Shown in pieces: positions 1 through 8,527 of a stretch of DNA of 64,000 bases. Below the pieces are notes generated by a model. It was not told the origin of the DNA. It saw only the letters and a list, made by a program, of their open reading frames with translations, and did no database searches. The translations under genes were made by a program, and so were the position numbers. This DNA is from Methylobacterium tarhaniae. Lineage in GTDB: Bacteria > Pseudomonadota > Alphaproteobacteria > Rhizobiales > Beijerinckiaceae. How positions within the stretch are numbered: the stretch's first letter is position 1; each line of letters opens with the position of its first letter. The DNA is taken from positions 1 through 64,000 of the forward strand of contig NZ_LABZ01000069.1 in the NCBI RefSeq assembly GCF_001043955.1. Reading direction: 5' to 3'.

Positions 1-10
1 TCCACCCCAA

Positions 11-43
11 CATCCCGGGTTCCGCTTTCGCGGCCCCGGGATG
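11..43. repeat. REP-like palindrome, copy 1
   Basis: Nine-base arms CATCCCGGG (11-19) and CCCGGGATG (35-43) flank a core TTCCGCTTTCGCGGC. The same core and arms recur at 37685-37722 on the other strand with only a few differences, and in degraded form at 29051-29105. It lies downstream of the GST-like gene and could also act as a transcript-end hairpin. Confidence 0.6.
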
Positions 44-88
44 ACCAGGAGGGTGTCGGCTCGAACGGTGAGGAGCGAGAAATGATCT

Positions 89-1021
89 TCAGCCTCTCGC
101 CACCGTGAAGCCGGCCCGCGGGAAGTGCAGGTGCAGCGTCCCGACCTGCGGATCGTCGCGGCGGATGACGATACGGCCCTCATCCACGGCCACGAGCCGG
201 CCCTCGACCGGCACGCGGGCGAAGTCGTCCGGTGTCACCGTCACGGCGTCTCCCGGGGCGGCCGCGATCAGGTCTGGCACCGCGTTCACGGCCTCGATCG
301 GCGCCGGCTCGGCGGTCCTTGCGATGTCGAGAGCGGCTTCGGCGCCCATCTCCCGCGGCCGGCCGTGGCCGAGCGCGGCGACCCGCTCGATCCAGCCGAG
401 GATCGGCCCGAGCCCGAGCAGCTGGTCGATCGCTCCGGCCCGCCCGCCGCCGCGCATCAGCCAGAGCAGGTGGTAATGCGCCAGGTCCGCCACCCCGGGC
501 CGGTCGCCGCCGAGGAATGGGCGGCTCTCGGACAAGGCTGCCGCGAGCCAGCAGGTCCAGGCCGCGACCCGCTGGGCGTTGCGGGCGAAATCCGGTTCCA
601 TGGCGGCATGGCTGATGTCGACGTAGAGGTAGTCGTCCTTGCGGTCGCGCAGGAAGGCCTCGGGCAGGTCGCCGGCGAAATGCACCGTGATGCCGATGAC
701 GGCGAGCCAGAGGTCGCGCTCGAGGCCGTAGGTCAGGCCCTCGGCGAGGGCAGGGATGAAGCCCGGATACAGGCTGGGCTCCGGGTGGAGGCGCTCCAGG
801 GCCGGCAGGATCGCGTGGGTGTCGCAGTAGATGTCGGCGCCGACCTGCAGCACCGGGATGCGCCGGTAGCCGCCGGCGAGCGGAGCGAGGAGCGGGCGCG
901 GCGGCATCATCGCGACGTCGACCGAGCCCCAGTCGAGACCCTTGATCCCGAGGGCGAGGCGGATCTTCTCGGCGTAGGGCGAGAAGGCGTAGTGGTGCAG
1001 GACGATCTGCGGCGCGGACAT
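89..1021 (-). CDS. glutathione S-transferase family protein
   Basis: 310 aa. The N-terminal ~80 residues form a thioredoxin-like GST domain (the FSPYAEKIR segment replaces the active-site loop, then RRIPVLQ and a 'cis-Pro' region, then CDTHAI, which resembles the glutathione-binding ES/DS turn). An all-helical C-terminal GST domain follows to about residue 210. The final ~90 residues (AVNAVPDLIA onwards) are an extension not found in canonical 200-230 aa GSTs and look like a small beta-rich domain. Cytosolic; no signal peptide. Substrate unknown. It is read in the same direction as the SnoaL-like gene just upstream (34-base gap), suggesting co-transcription. Confidence 0.85.
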   Translation of the reverse strand: MSAPQIVLHHYAFSPYAEKIRLALGIKGLDWGSVDVAMMPPRPLLAPLAGGYRRIPVLQVGADIYCDTHAILPALERLHPEPSLYPGFIPALAEGLTYGLERDLWLAVIGITVHFAGDLPEAFLRDRKDDYLYVDISHAAMEPDFARNAQRVAAWTCWLAAALSESRPFLGGDRPGVADLAHYHLLWLMRGGGRAGAIDQLLGLGPILGWIERVAALGHGRPREMGAEAALDIARTAEPAPIEAVNAVPDLIAAAPGDAVTVTPDDFARVPVEGRLVAVDEGRIVIRRDDPQVGTLHLHFPRAGFTVARG

Positions 1022-1055
1022 GAAGACTCTCCCGGTGGATGGATGCGTGGGGAGG

Positions 1056-1472
1056 TCAGGCCGGGAGGGCGCCGACCTGCTTCAGGAGGCCGAGATTGTC
1101 GAGGAGCGCCCAATGCTCCACCAGGCGCCCGTCGACGATGCGGAACAGGTCCATCACCGCGATGTCGATGCTGCGGCCGCTGGCGGGGAGCCCCATCAGG
1201 TCGCCGGTGTGCCGCCCCCGGAATCGCAGGCGCACCAGCACCCGGTCGCCCTCGGCGATCACCTCGTCGATCGGCAGCTTCATCTCGCTCACGCCGCCAT
1301 GCAGCACCTCGCCGAGCCGGCGCACCCCCTCCGGGCCGCGCACCTCGAAGTTCAGGCCGGGGTCGTGGCGCACGAAATCCGGTGCGATGGTCCGCTGCCA
1401 CCACGCCTCGTCCCGTTCGAGGAAGGCGGCGAAGTAGGCGCGGGCGAGAACCTTGTTGGCGTCGATCGACAT
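1056..1472 (-). CDS. SnoaL-like ester cyclase / NTF2-fold protein
   Basis: 138 aa from the ATG at 1472, chosen because AGGGAGGA sits just upstream; an in-frame upstream ATG at 1577 would add 35 low-complexity residues. The pattern is that of the SnoaL/NTF2 cone fold: an N-terminal helix with AYFAAFLERDEAWWQR, then DFVRHDPG, then a beta sheet ending in MDLFRIVDGRLVEHWALLDN, which is the typical SnoaL-like carboxy-terminal signature. Members are polyketide cyclases or simply small-molecule-binding proteins of unknown role. No polyketide genes are nearby, so a specific reaction cannot be given. Confidence 0.8.
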   Translation of the reverse strand: MSIDANKVLARAYFAAFLERDEAWWQRTIAPDFVRHDPGLNFEVRGPEGVRRLGEVLHGGVSEMKLPIDEVIAEGDRVLVRLRFRGRHTGDLMGLPASGRSIDIAVMDLFRIVDGRLVEHWALLDNLGLLKQVGALPA

Positions 1473-1989
1473 GGCGTCCTCCCTGGATGCGCGAACGCCG
1501 CCGGGGCGGCCAGGCATCCGTAATTTATTTGTGCGCAACCGATCTGGTCGAGGTCCGTTCCCGCCGGACGGCCTCATCCTCGCACAAGGTGCAGCGAAGC
1601 GGAAAGCCCCTCGATGCGGGGAGCGGACGGAGGATGGTTCGCGCCAGTCCCGGAGGCGTCCTGCTCCCCCTTCGACCTCATCCTGACAATGTGCGAAGCA
1701 GCCTCGAAGGAGGCCTCCGGAAGTCGCCGAGATGTCTGGAGCGCTCCTTCAAGGCCCACGATGCGGGCATCTCAGGATGGGGTCGAGGGTGGGCGAGCCG
1801 ATCGCTGCGGGCTCGATGCGCCTGTCGTGGAGTGGGGTTTCGGCTGATCGGCCGGCCCGGCCCCGTCTCAGCCTGCCGCGGATCTGCCGTCATCATTCCC
1901 TCCCCGGCACGGGAGCCGGGCGTCGTCGCGCCCGCTGTCCCATGCCCGAATGGCAGTATGTCCCGCCGACGTGGCCCGGTCGACGCCTC
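1473..1989. other. Intergenic region with a long inverted repeat
   Basis: No convincing gene. The stretch holds the ribosome-binding site of the SnoaL-like gene (near 1480) and a ~115-base imperfect palindrome at 1672-1786. Short open frames here have no recognisable domain and run through the palindrome. Confidence 0.6.
1672..1786. repeat. Long imperfect inverted repeat
   Basis: The outer arms TCGACCTCATCCTGA (1672-1686) and TCAGGATGGGGTCGA (1772-1786) are complementary at 14 of 15 positions. The inner segments (CCTCGAAGGAG near 1710 and CTCCTTCAAGG near 1745) also pair imperfectly, so the whole element could fold as one long hairpin in RNA. This architecture suggests a miniature dispersed element or a structured RNA. 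Fragments resembling its end (CTCATCCTGA) also occur near 37834. Confidence 0.5.
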
Positions 1990-2772
1990 TCAGGGCCGCG
2001 CGTCCAGGAACTCCAGCACGCCGGCCTTGTGCACCTTGTCGCCGACCGCGAGGTTGTGGTCGCGGTTGGGGATCTCGAGGGCCTTAGCCTCCGGGATCAG
2101 GGCGGCGAGCGCGGGGCCGGAGCCCGCCACCGTGTCGGTGGTGCCGACCGCGACGAGCACCGGCACCTCGATCTGCGCCACCTCGGCCCGCGACAGGGTC
2201 TGGCGCGAGCCGCGCATGCAGGCGGCCAGCGCCCGCAGGTCGCTGCCGGTCTGCTCGGCGAAGACCCGGAACATCCGCGCCGTCGGGTCGGCGATCGCGT
2301 CGCGGGAGGGGGCCTCCATCGCCTCCGAGATGCCGGCCGGCAATCCCCGCCCCTCGACGAGGTGGATGCCCAACCCCCCGAGCAGGGCCGAGCGGACGCG
2401 ATCCGGATGGGCGAGCGCCAGGAAGGCGGTGATCCGGGCCCCCATCGAGTAGCCCATCACGTCGGCGCGGGGGATGTCGAGGTGGTCGAGGAGTCGGCGG
2501 GCATCCTCGGCCATCAGGTCGGAGCCGTAGGCCTCCGGCTCGTAGAGCTTGCCGCTGCGGCCGTGGCCGCGATTGTCGAGGGCGACCACCCGCCGCCCGG
2601 CGCCGGTCAGGGTCCGCACCCAGGAGGTGTTGACCCAGTTGACGGCATGGTTCGACGCGAAGCCGTGAATCAGCAGGATCGGCTCGGCCCCGCCTTCCTT
2701 GGAGGCGACGTCGATCTTGGGGGCGACGTCGATATAGGCGATCGGCACGCCGTCCGAGTCGAAGGTCTGCAT
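1990..2772 (-). CDS. alpha/beta-fold hydrolase
   Basis: 260 aa, single alpha/beta hydrolase domain. Visible signatures are the oxyanion segment LLIHGFASN, the GHGRSG loop, the nucleophile elbow GYSMG (Ser about residue 109) and the catalytic His in NRDHNLAV near the C-terminus. No signal peptide, so cytosolic. The closest general class is the small esterase/epoxide hydrolase/haloperoxidase-like family; the substrate cannot be named from sequence. It is divergent in neighbourhood from any pathway genes and separated by 76 bases from the sugar epimerase that follows upstream. Confidence 0.85.
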   Translation of the reverse strand: MQTFDSDGVPIAYIDVAPKIDVASKEGGAEPILLIHGFASNHAVNWVNTSWVRTLTGAGRRVVALDNRGHGRSGKLYEPEAYGSDLMAEDARRLLDHLDIPRADVMGYSMGARITAFLALAHPDRVRSALLGGLGIHLVEGRGLPAGISEAMEAPSRDAIADPTARMFRVFAEQTGSDLRALAACMRGSRQTLSRAEVAQIEVPVLVAVGTTDTVAGSGPALAALIPEAKALEIPNRDHNLAVGDKVHKAGVLEFLDARP

Positions 2773-2848
2773 GGCAAGGGGGCTCCCGCGCGAGGTCGCG
2801 CCCGGCTTAGCTCAGGGCCGGGCGGCCCTGCAACGCGAGGGCGGCGCG

Positions 2849-3874
2849 TCAGGCCACCGCCGCCGGCGCGTCGAGCCCTGTCCGCGAGGCGGCCCGCGGG
2901 CCGTCCTCCGCCTCGTCGGCGAACCACATGACGGTGGCGCGCAGGCCCTGCTCCAGCGGCACGCGCGGGGCCCAGCCCAGGATCTCGCCCGCGCGGGTGA
3001 TGTCGGGCCGGCGCCGGCGCGGATCGTCGACGGGCAGCGGGTGGTTGACGACCGCGGACGATGAGCCCGTCATCGCCAGCACCCGGCGCACCAGGTCGGA
3101 CACCGTCAGCTCGACCGGGTTGCCGAGATTGACCGCGCCGATGTCGCGCGCCTGCGCCTCGTGCTCCATCAGGCGGTAGAGGCCGTCGATCAGGTCGTCG
3201 ACGTAGCAGAACGAGCGGGTCTGGCTGCCGTCGCCGTAGACCGTGATGTCGTCTCCCGCGAGCGCCTGGCAGACGACGTTCGAGACCACCCGCCCGTCAT
3301 CGGCGCGCATCCGCGGCCCGTAGGTGTTGAAGATGCGGGCCACCCGCACGGCGGTTCGGCCGGCCCGGGCGTAATCGGCGCAGAGCGTCTCGGCCGCCCG
3401 CTTGCCCTCGTCGTAGCAGGCGCGCGGCCCGGTCGGGTTCACGTGGCCCCAATAGCCCTCCGCCTGCGGGTGCATCTCCGGGTCGCCGTAGATCTCCGAG
3501 GTCGAGGCCTGGAGGAGGCGCGCCCCGGATTCCTCGGCGGCCAGCAGCAGGTGGCGGGTGCCGAGCACGCTGGTGAGCAGGGTGTGCTCCGGGTCGGCCT
3601 GGTAATGCGGCGGCGAGGCCGGGCAGGCGAGATTGTAGATCCGGGCGAAGCGCTGGCGCCGCAGCCGGGCCGGCAGGGGCTGGACCACGTCGTGGGTGAC
3701 GAGATCGAAGCGCGGCTCGCGCTCGAGATGGCGCAGGTTGCGGCGCCGGCCGGTGCCGAGATGGTCGAGGCAGACGACCTCGTGCCCCTCGGCGAGCAAC
3801 CGATCGCACAAGTGAGACCCCAGGAACCCCGCCCCGCCGGCGACCAGGACGAGCGTGCTCTCGCGGTGTCTCAT
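2849..3874 (-). CDS. NAD-dependent epimerase/dehydratase, UDP-glucuronate decarboxylase-like
   Basis: 341 aa from the ATG at 3874, which has AAGAGGA upstream; a longer frame to 3973 adds an arginine-rich leader without homology. It is an extended short-chain dehydrogenase: the NAD-binding GGAGFLGS at residues 13-20, a catalytic Ser in the LLQASTSEIYG segment, and the YxxxK dyad in ACYDEGKRAAE. The GPRACYDEGKRAAE and NTYGPRM blocks are typical of UDP-xylose synthase/UDP-glucuronate decarboxylase, which makes UDP-xylose. It opens the exopolysaccharide locus and probably supplies an activated sugar. A related GDP/dTDP-sugar epimerase activity is possible. Confidence 0.85.
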   Translation of the reverse strand: MRHRESTLVLVAGGAGFLGSHLCDRLLAEGHEVVCLDHLGTGRRRNLRHLEREPRFDLVTHDVVQPLPARLRRQRFARIYNLACPASPPHYQADPEHTLLTSVLGTRHLLLAAEESGARLLQASTSEIYGDPEMHPQAEGYWGHVNPTGPRACYDEGKRAAETLCADYARAGRTAVRVARIFNTYGPRMRADDGRVVSNVVCQALAGDDITVYGDGSQTRSFCYVDDLIDGLYRLMEHEAQARDIGAVNLGNPVELTVSDLVRRVLAMTGSSSAVVNHPLPVDDPRRRRPDITRAGEILGWAPRVPLEQGLRATVMWFADEAEDGPRAASRTGLDAPAAVA

Positions 3875-4019
3875 GCGGTCGATCCTCTTCGGCCTGGCTG
3901 GGCGGAACCGCCCGGGGCGCCCCGACGGCGCCTCACGAATCCGGGATCTTTGTTCCTGGACCCGCACCCGCACCCAACGCGTCGCTCACGCCCTCGTTGC
4001 GATACAGGGTGTAAGTATT

Positions 4020-5147
4020 TTAGGGTGCGGCACGGATGCCGCCAGCCCCCGCATCGTGCAAGGCGGCGTGGTGCAAGGCGGCGTGCAGGGCGGCTTCGAG
4101 TTCGGCCGCCCGGCAGGCGGCGGTGTGGCGGGTGAGGACCCGGGCCCGCGCGGCCTCCGCCAGCGCCGTCCGGGCGGCCTCGTCCCGGCCGTCCAGGATC
4201 GCCAGCACCGCCTCCGGCCCCTCCGCCACCAGGATCTCGCGGCCCGGCGCGAGCACGGTGTCGAGCCCGTCCCAGGAATCGGAGATCAGCGGCGTGCCGC
4301 AGGCGGCAGCCTCGAACAGGCGCACGCTCGGGCTGTAGCCGGCGGCGATCATGTCGGCGCGGGTGACGTTCAGGGTGTAGCGGCTGGCGGCGTAGAAGGC
4401 CGGGTGGTCGGCCGGGCCGACATGGTCGAGGCGCACGACGTTCTCCGGCCAGTCGATCGTGTCCGGGTATTGCGGCCCGGCGACGGCGAAGGTCAGGTGC
4501 GGCGCCCGGCGCGCGGGCTCGATCAGGAGCCGCTCCAGGGTCGGCTGGCGGTCGGGACTGTAGGTGCCGAGATAGCTCAGGTCGTAGCGGAGCGGGCTCG
4601 CCCGCGGCGCGTAATGCTCCGGATCGACCGAGCAGTAGAGCGCCCGGGCCATCGGCGCGCCGTGCTCCCGCTCCAGCCGCGCGAGCGTCGGGCCGCCGGT
4701 GAAGGACAGGTAGAGGTCGTAGGCGCGGATCAGCTCCGGCGTCAGGTATTCGTGGTCGCCGCGGGCGAGCTTGGCCAGCGTCACCGGCGTGTCGATGTCG
4801 TAGAAGGACGCGACGGCGCCGGCCCGGTGGGCGGCCCGAATCGCCATCTGCCCGACCGCGACGCCGTCCGGCACGTAGGAACCGACCATCACGGCATCCG
4901 CGGCTTCGAGCCGCGGCGTCAGCGCGGTGAGTTCGGCGAGGTCGCGGTAGAGCACGAGGTTGCAATAGCCGGGCTCGGCGAGGTCGCGATGGGCGGCGTA
5001 CCAGGGCACGTCGCGCTCCAGGAACGTGACCCGGTGGCCCCGCTCCGCGAAGGCCCGGAGCAGCGCCCGGTAGGTGGTGGCGTGGCCGTTGCCCCAGGAC
5101 GAGGACAGGCTCAGGCCCAAAACGACGAGGTCGAGGGGCCGGCTCAC
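4020..5147 (-). CDS. CgeB-like glycosyltransferase, copy B
   Basis: 375 aa. I choose the GTG at 5147, because it overlaps the stop of the upstream paralogue in a GTGA four-base overlap and the protein then starts SRPLDLVVLGLSLSSSWGNGHATTYRALLRAF, aligned with the start of that paralogue. The C-terminal half has the GT-B pattern of CgeB/DUF3880 proteins: LNVTRADMIAAGYSPSVRLFEAAACGTPLISDSWDGL. Likely a cytosolic sugar transferase in exopolysaccharide assembly. Translationally coupled to the upstream copy. Confidence 0.8.
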   Translation of the reverse strand: MSRPLDLVVLGLSLSSSWGNGHATTYRALLRAFAERGHRVTFLERDVPWYAAHRDLAEPGYCNLVLYRDLAELTALTPRLEAADAVMVGSYVPDGVAVGQMAIRAAHRAGAVASFYDIDTPVTLAKLARGDHEYLTPELIRAYDLYLSFTGGPTLARLEREHGAPMARALYCSVDPEHYAPRASPLRYDLSYLGTYSPDRQPTLERLLIEPARRAPHLTFAVAGPQYPDTIDWPENVVRLDHVGPADHPAFYAASRYTLNVTRADMIAAGYSPSVRLFEAAACGTPLISDSWDGLDTVLAPGREILVAEGPEAVLAILDGRDEAARTALAEAARARVLTRHTAACRAAELEAALHAALHHAALHDAGAGGIRAAP

Positions 5148-6238
5148 GCTGCCGTCCCCCGGCGTGCGGCGAGCGCCCGGCGCAACAGCCGGTCGACCTC
5201 GGCCCCGCGCCGCGCATAGGTATGCTGGCCGAGGATGCGCCGGCGCGCCGCCTCCCCGATCCGCCGGGCCCGCTCCTCGGTCAGCGCCTCGACATGGGCG
5301 GCGACGTCGCGCCCGTCGCGGGCGACCAGCACCTCCTCGCCCTCGGTCAGGAACATCTCCAGGCCGGTCCAGGCGTCGGTGATCAGGCAGGCGCCGGCCC
5401 CGGCGGCCTCGAACACCCGGGTCGCCGGCGACCATCCGGTCGCCGCCATCGAATCGCGGGCGATGTTGAGCACGGCGCGGGGCGAGGTGTTGAAGGCGTT
5501 GTGGTCCGCCGTCGGCACGTGGCCGATGCGGCGCACGTTCTCGGGCAGGTCCCGCCACTCCCAGCCGTTGCCGCCGATGAGGAAGCGCCGCTCCGGCAGG
5601 CGTGCGGCGGGGGTCAGGAAGAACTCCTCCACCCGCGCCTCGCGGTCGGGCAGCCGGTTGCCCAGGAAGGCGAGGTCGGCATCGAACCGGGCCTGCGCCG
5701 GCACCGGGTGGTGGGTGTCGGGATCGAGCGCGTTGTAGATCGGCACGCAGTCCCGCGCCCCGAAGCCCCGATACGCCTCCACCACCGGCGGCCCGCCGCC
5801 ATAGGTGAGAACGAGGTCGAGATCCGGCAGGATCCGCCGCATCGGGTGGTCGGGGGCGGCGCCGATCTCGGCCAGCGTCGCCGGCGCGTCGACGTCCCAG
5901 AACAGCCGCACCGCCTCCGGCCGGGCGGTCCGGGCCAGCTCCTCGAGCAGGAGGTCGTCGAAGACGCCGACGCCGGAGGCCTTCACCACCACGTCGGCCT
6001 TCGCCGCCTCGGCGATCACGCCCCGCGCCGCCGCCTCGGTGGCCGGGTAGACGACCACCGTCGCCCAGTCCGGCGGGTCGATGTCCCGGTGCTGCTGGCG
6101 CTCGAAGGCGTCGGGCTCGTAGAAGGTGGTGCGCCAGCCCCGGCCGGCGAGGTCGCGGATCAGGCCGCGGTAATAGGTGGCGGCACCGTTCCAGTAGGCG
6201 GAGAGCAGGCTGGAGCCGTAGAAGGCGAGGCTGGGCAT
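5144..6238 (-). CDS. CgeB-like glycosyltransferase, copy A
   Basis: 364 aa from the ATG at 6238 (GGGAG upstream). It starts PSLAFYGSSLLSAYWNGAAT and ends with the donor-binding GT-B block LNIARDSMAATGWSPATRVFEAAGAGACLITDAWTGLE, closely parallel to its downstream neighbour. Family: CgeB/DUF3880 glycosyltransferases, known from spore-coat maturation in Bacillus and from polysaccharide loci. The two genes appear to be a tandem duplication with diverged sequence. The donor and acceptor are unknown. It is divergently transcribed from the CapD-like gene, with 168 bases between the start codons that must contain both promoters. Confidence 0.8.
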   Translation of the reverse strand: MPSLAFYGSSLLSAYWNGAATYYRGLIRDLAGRGWRTTFYEPDAFERQQHRDIDPPDWATVVVYPATEAAARGVIAEAAKADVVVKASGVGVFDDLLLEELARTARPEAVRLFWDVDAPATLAEIGAAPDHPMRRILPDLDLVLTYGGGPPVVEAYRGFGARDCVPIYNALDPDTHHPVPAQARFDADLAFLGNRLPDREARVEEFFLTPAARLPERRFLIGGNGWEWRDLPENVRRIGHVPTADHNAFNTSPRAVLNIARDSMAATGWSPATRVFEAAGAGACLITDAWTGLEMFLTEGEEVLVARDGRDVAAHVEALTEERARRIGEAARRRILGQHTYARRGAEVDRLLRRALAARRGTAA

Positions 6239-6406
6239 GCGGCGCGGGGATCTCCCTCTTACGCACCGCGCACCCGCGATGCTCCCTGACTGTATCCCCA
6301 GATGGCGGAGCGGCGGCGTTTGGCAAATCCCCGCGGGCGAGAAGTCGGCGCAACGGCCCCGCGTTGACACCGCGGAAGCCGCAGCCGATACCGCGCCCGG
6401 CTCCCG

Positions 6407-8344
6407 ATGCGCAGACAGATCCTCAAGACCGCGACGATCATCGTCCACGACCTCGTGGCGACGGCCCTCGCCGTGCTCCTCACCTTCGTGATCCGGTTCG
6501 ACGGCCCGCTCCTCACGGAGCGGCTCGCGCACCTGCCGGTGCTGCTGCCGCCCTTCGTGGCCTGCGCCGGCCTGGTCTACCGCGCCTTCGGGCTCTACCG
6601 GACCAAGTGGCGCTTCGCCTCGCTGCCGGACCTCGCCAACATCGTCCGGGCGGTGGCGGTCCTCACGCTGCTGCTCCTGGTGCTCGACTACGTGCTGGTC
6701 TCGCCGGCTCTGTTCGGAATCTACTTCTTCGGCAAGATCGCCATCGGGCTCTACTTCGTCCTGCAGATCTTCCTGCTCGGCGGGCCGCGGCTGGCCTTCC
6801 GGTACCTGAAGTACAGCCGGTCACGCCAGAGCGCGGCGCGGGCCGCCAGCACCCCGACCCTGCTGGTCGGGCGCGGCCACGACATCGAGGTGGTGCTCCG
6901 CGCCATCGAATCGGGCGCCGTGCGCAAGCTCGACCCGAAGGGCATCCTCTCGCCCCGGGCCGAGGAGCAGGGCCAGACCATGCGCGGCGTGCCGGTGCTC
7001 GGCGCCGTCTCGGATCTGGAGGAGGTGGTGGCGGGGCTCATCCAGCGCGGCGTGCCGATCCGCCGCCTCGTCGCGACCCCGAGTGCGCTCGCCCCCGAGG
7101 CCGAGCCCGAGGCGCTGATCGCGCGGGCGCGCCGCCTCGGCCTGCCGCTCGCCCGGGTGACGAGCCTCGGCCATGCGGGCCGTGGGGCGGAGCTGGCCCC
7201 GATCGAGATCGAGGACCTGCTCCTGCGCCCGACCGTCGCCATCGACCGGCCGCGGCTGGAGCACTTCCTGACCGGGCAGCGGGTCGTCGTCACGGGCGGC
7301 GGCGGCTCCATCGGCTCTGAGATCTGCGCCCGGGCCGTCGCCTTCGGGGCGAGCGCCGTCCTGGTGCTGGAGAGTTCCGAGCCCGCCCTGCACGGGGTCC
7401 TGAGCCGCCCGGCGCTGACCGGCACCGAGGCGGAGGTCAGCGGGGTCATCGCCGACATCCGCGACCGCGACCGCCTGTTCCGGGTGCTGAAGGACTTCCG
7501 GCCCGACTACGTCTTCCACGCCGCCGCGTTGAAGCAGGTGCCCTACCTGGAGCGGGACTGGAGCGAGGGGATCAAGACCAACGTCTTCGGCTCGGTCAAC
7601 GTCGCGGATGCGACGCTCGCCGCCGGCGCCAAGGCCCTGGTGATGATCTCGACCGACAAGGCGATCGAGCCGGTGTCGCAGCTCGGCGTCACCAAGCGCT
7701 TCGCCGAGATGTACGCCCAGGCCCTCGATGCCGGCCGTGCGCCCGACGAGACCCGCCTGGTGGCGGTGCGCTTCGGCAACGTGCTGGGCTCTGTCGGCTC
7801 GGTGGTGCCGGTGTTCAAGGCGCAGATCGCCCGCGGCGGACCGGTGACCCTCACCCACCCCGACATGGTGCGCTACTTCATGACGGTGCGCGAGGCGGCC
7901 GACCTCGTGCTCACCGCCGCCTCCCACGCCGACCGCGAGGCCCGCGACCCGGGGGCCGGCGACCAGCGCGCCGCCGTCTACGTGCTCAAGATGGGCCAGC
8001 CGGTGCGCATCCGCGACCTCGCCGAGCGGATGATCCGGCTCGCCGGCTTCGAGCCCGGCGAGGATATCGACGTGGTCGTCACCGGCGCCCGCCCGGGCGA
8101 GCGCCTGAACGAGATCCTGTTCGCCCGCGACGAGCCGATGGTGAACCTCGCCGGCATCGACGGCGTGATGGCGGCCAAGCCGGTCTTCGCCGACCGCGCC
8201 CAGTTGCAGGCCTGGCTCGACCGGCTGGCCGCTTCCGTGGCGGCGGACGACCGGGCGGCGGCGGACCGGGTGTTCGGGGAGGCGATCCCGGACTTCCTGC
8301 AGCGGGCGGGGGTCGAGGCGCCGGCTTTGTCCGGCGCGGGCTAA
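6407..8344 (+). CDS. membrane-anchored NDP-sugar dehydratase/epimerase, CapD/FlaA1-WbpM family
   Basis: 645 aa. Four predicted membrane helices lie in the first ~130 residues (for example 10-28, 45-62, 80-100 and 108-128), followed by a Rossmann-like CoA-binding-type domain (TLLVGRGHDIE) and then the catalytic SDR domain with GGGGSIGSEI near residue 298 and the STDKAIEP...GVTKRFAE active-site block. This is the architecture of WbpM/PglF/CapD 4,6-dehydratases acting on UDP-GlcNAc at the inner membrane. It would produce a dideoxy or keto sugar for the surface polysaccharide. Full length for the family; no frameshift. Confidence 0.9.
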   Translation: MRRQILKTATIIVHDLVATALAVLLTFVIRFDGPLLTERLAHLPVLLPPFVACAGLVYRAFGLYRTKWRFASLPDLANIVRAVAVLTLLLLVLDYVLVSPALFGIYFFGKIAIGLYFVLQIFLLGGPRLAFRYLKYSRSRQSAARAASTPTLLVGRGHDIEVVLRAIESGAVRKLDPKGILSPRAEEQGQTMRGVPVLGAVSDLEEVVAGLIQRGVPIRRLVATPSALAPEAEPEALIARARRLGLPLARVTSLGHAGRGAELAPIEIEDLLLRPTVAIDRPRLEHFLTGQRVVVTGGGGSIGSEICARAVAFGASAVLVLESSEPALHGVLSRPALTGTEAEVSGVIADIRDRDRLFRVLKDFRPDYVFHAAALKQVPYLERDWSEGIKTNVFGSVNVADATLAAGAKALVMISTDKAIEPVSQLGVTKRFAEMYAQALDAGRAPDETRLVAVRFGNVLGSVGSVVPVFKAQIARGGPVTLTHPDMVRYFMTVREAADLVLTAASHADREARDPGAGDQRAAVYVLKMGQPVRIRDLAERMIRLAGFEPGEDIDVVVTGARPGERLNEILFARDEPMVNLAGIDGVMAAKPVFADRAQLQAWLDRLAASVAADDRAAADRVFGEAIPDFLQRAGVEAPALSGAG

Positions 8345-8527
8345 GCAGATTTCGCAGAAGCGGTCGCCGGGTTTGCGACAAAAATCTGCGTCCAAGCAAG
8401 AGCTTGAGCGGACGAAGCGCTGGCTTGCCAACGCATGCCTGCTCAGGACGGCGCCGGGCCGGCCTCGCCTCGCGGATGAACCTGCCCGCGCGATCCGGCC
8501 ACGCCCGCCGTGCCGGGCGGCGCGTCG

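Noticed and set aside
125-2452. 775-codon open frame on the plus strand across the GST, SnoaL and hydrolase genes
   Set aside because: It is antisense to three recognisable genes and has no homology of its own.
8345-8389. Inverted repeat GCAGATTT / AAATCTGC after the CapD-like gene
   Set aside because: Eight-base arms with a 29-base loop and no T-tract make a terminator unlikely; the gap is short and simple.
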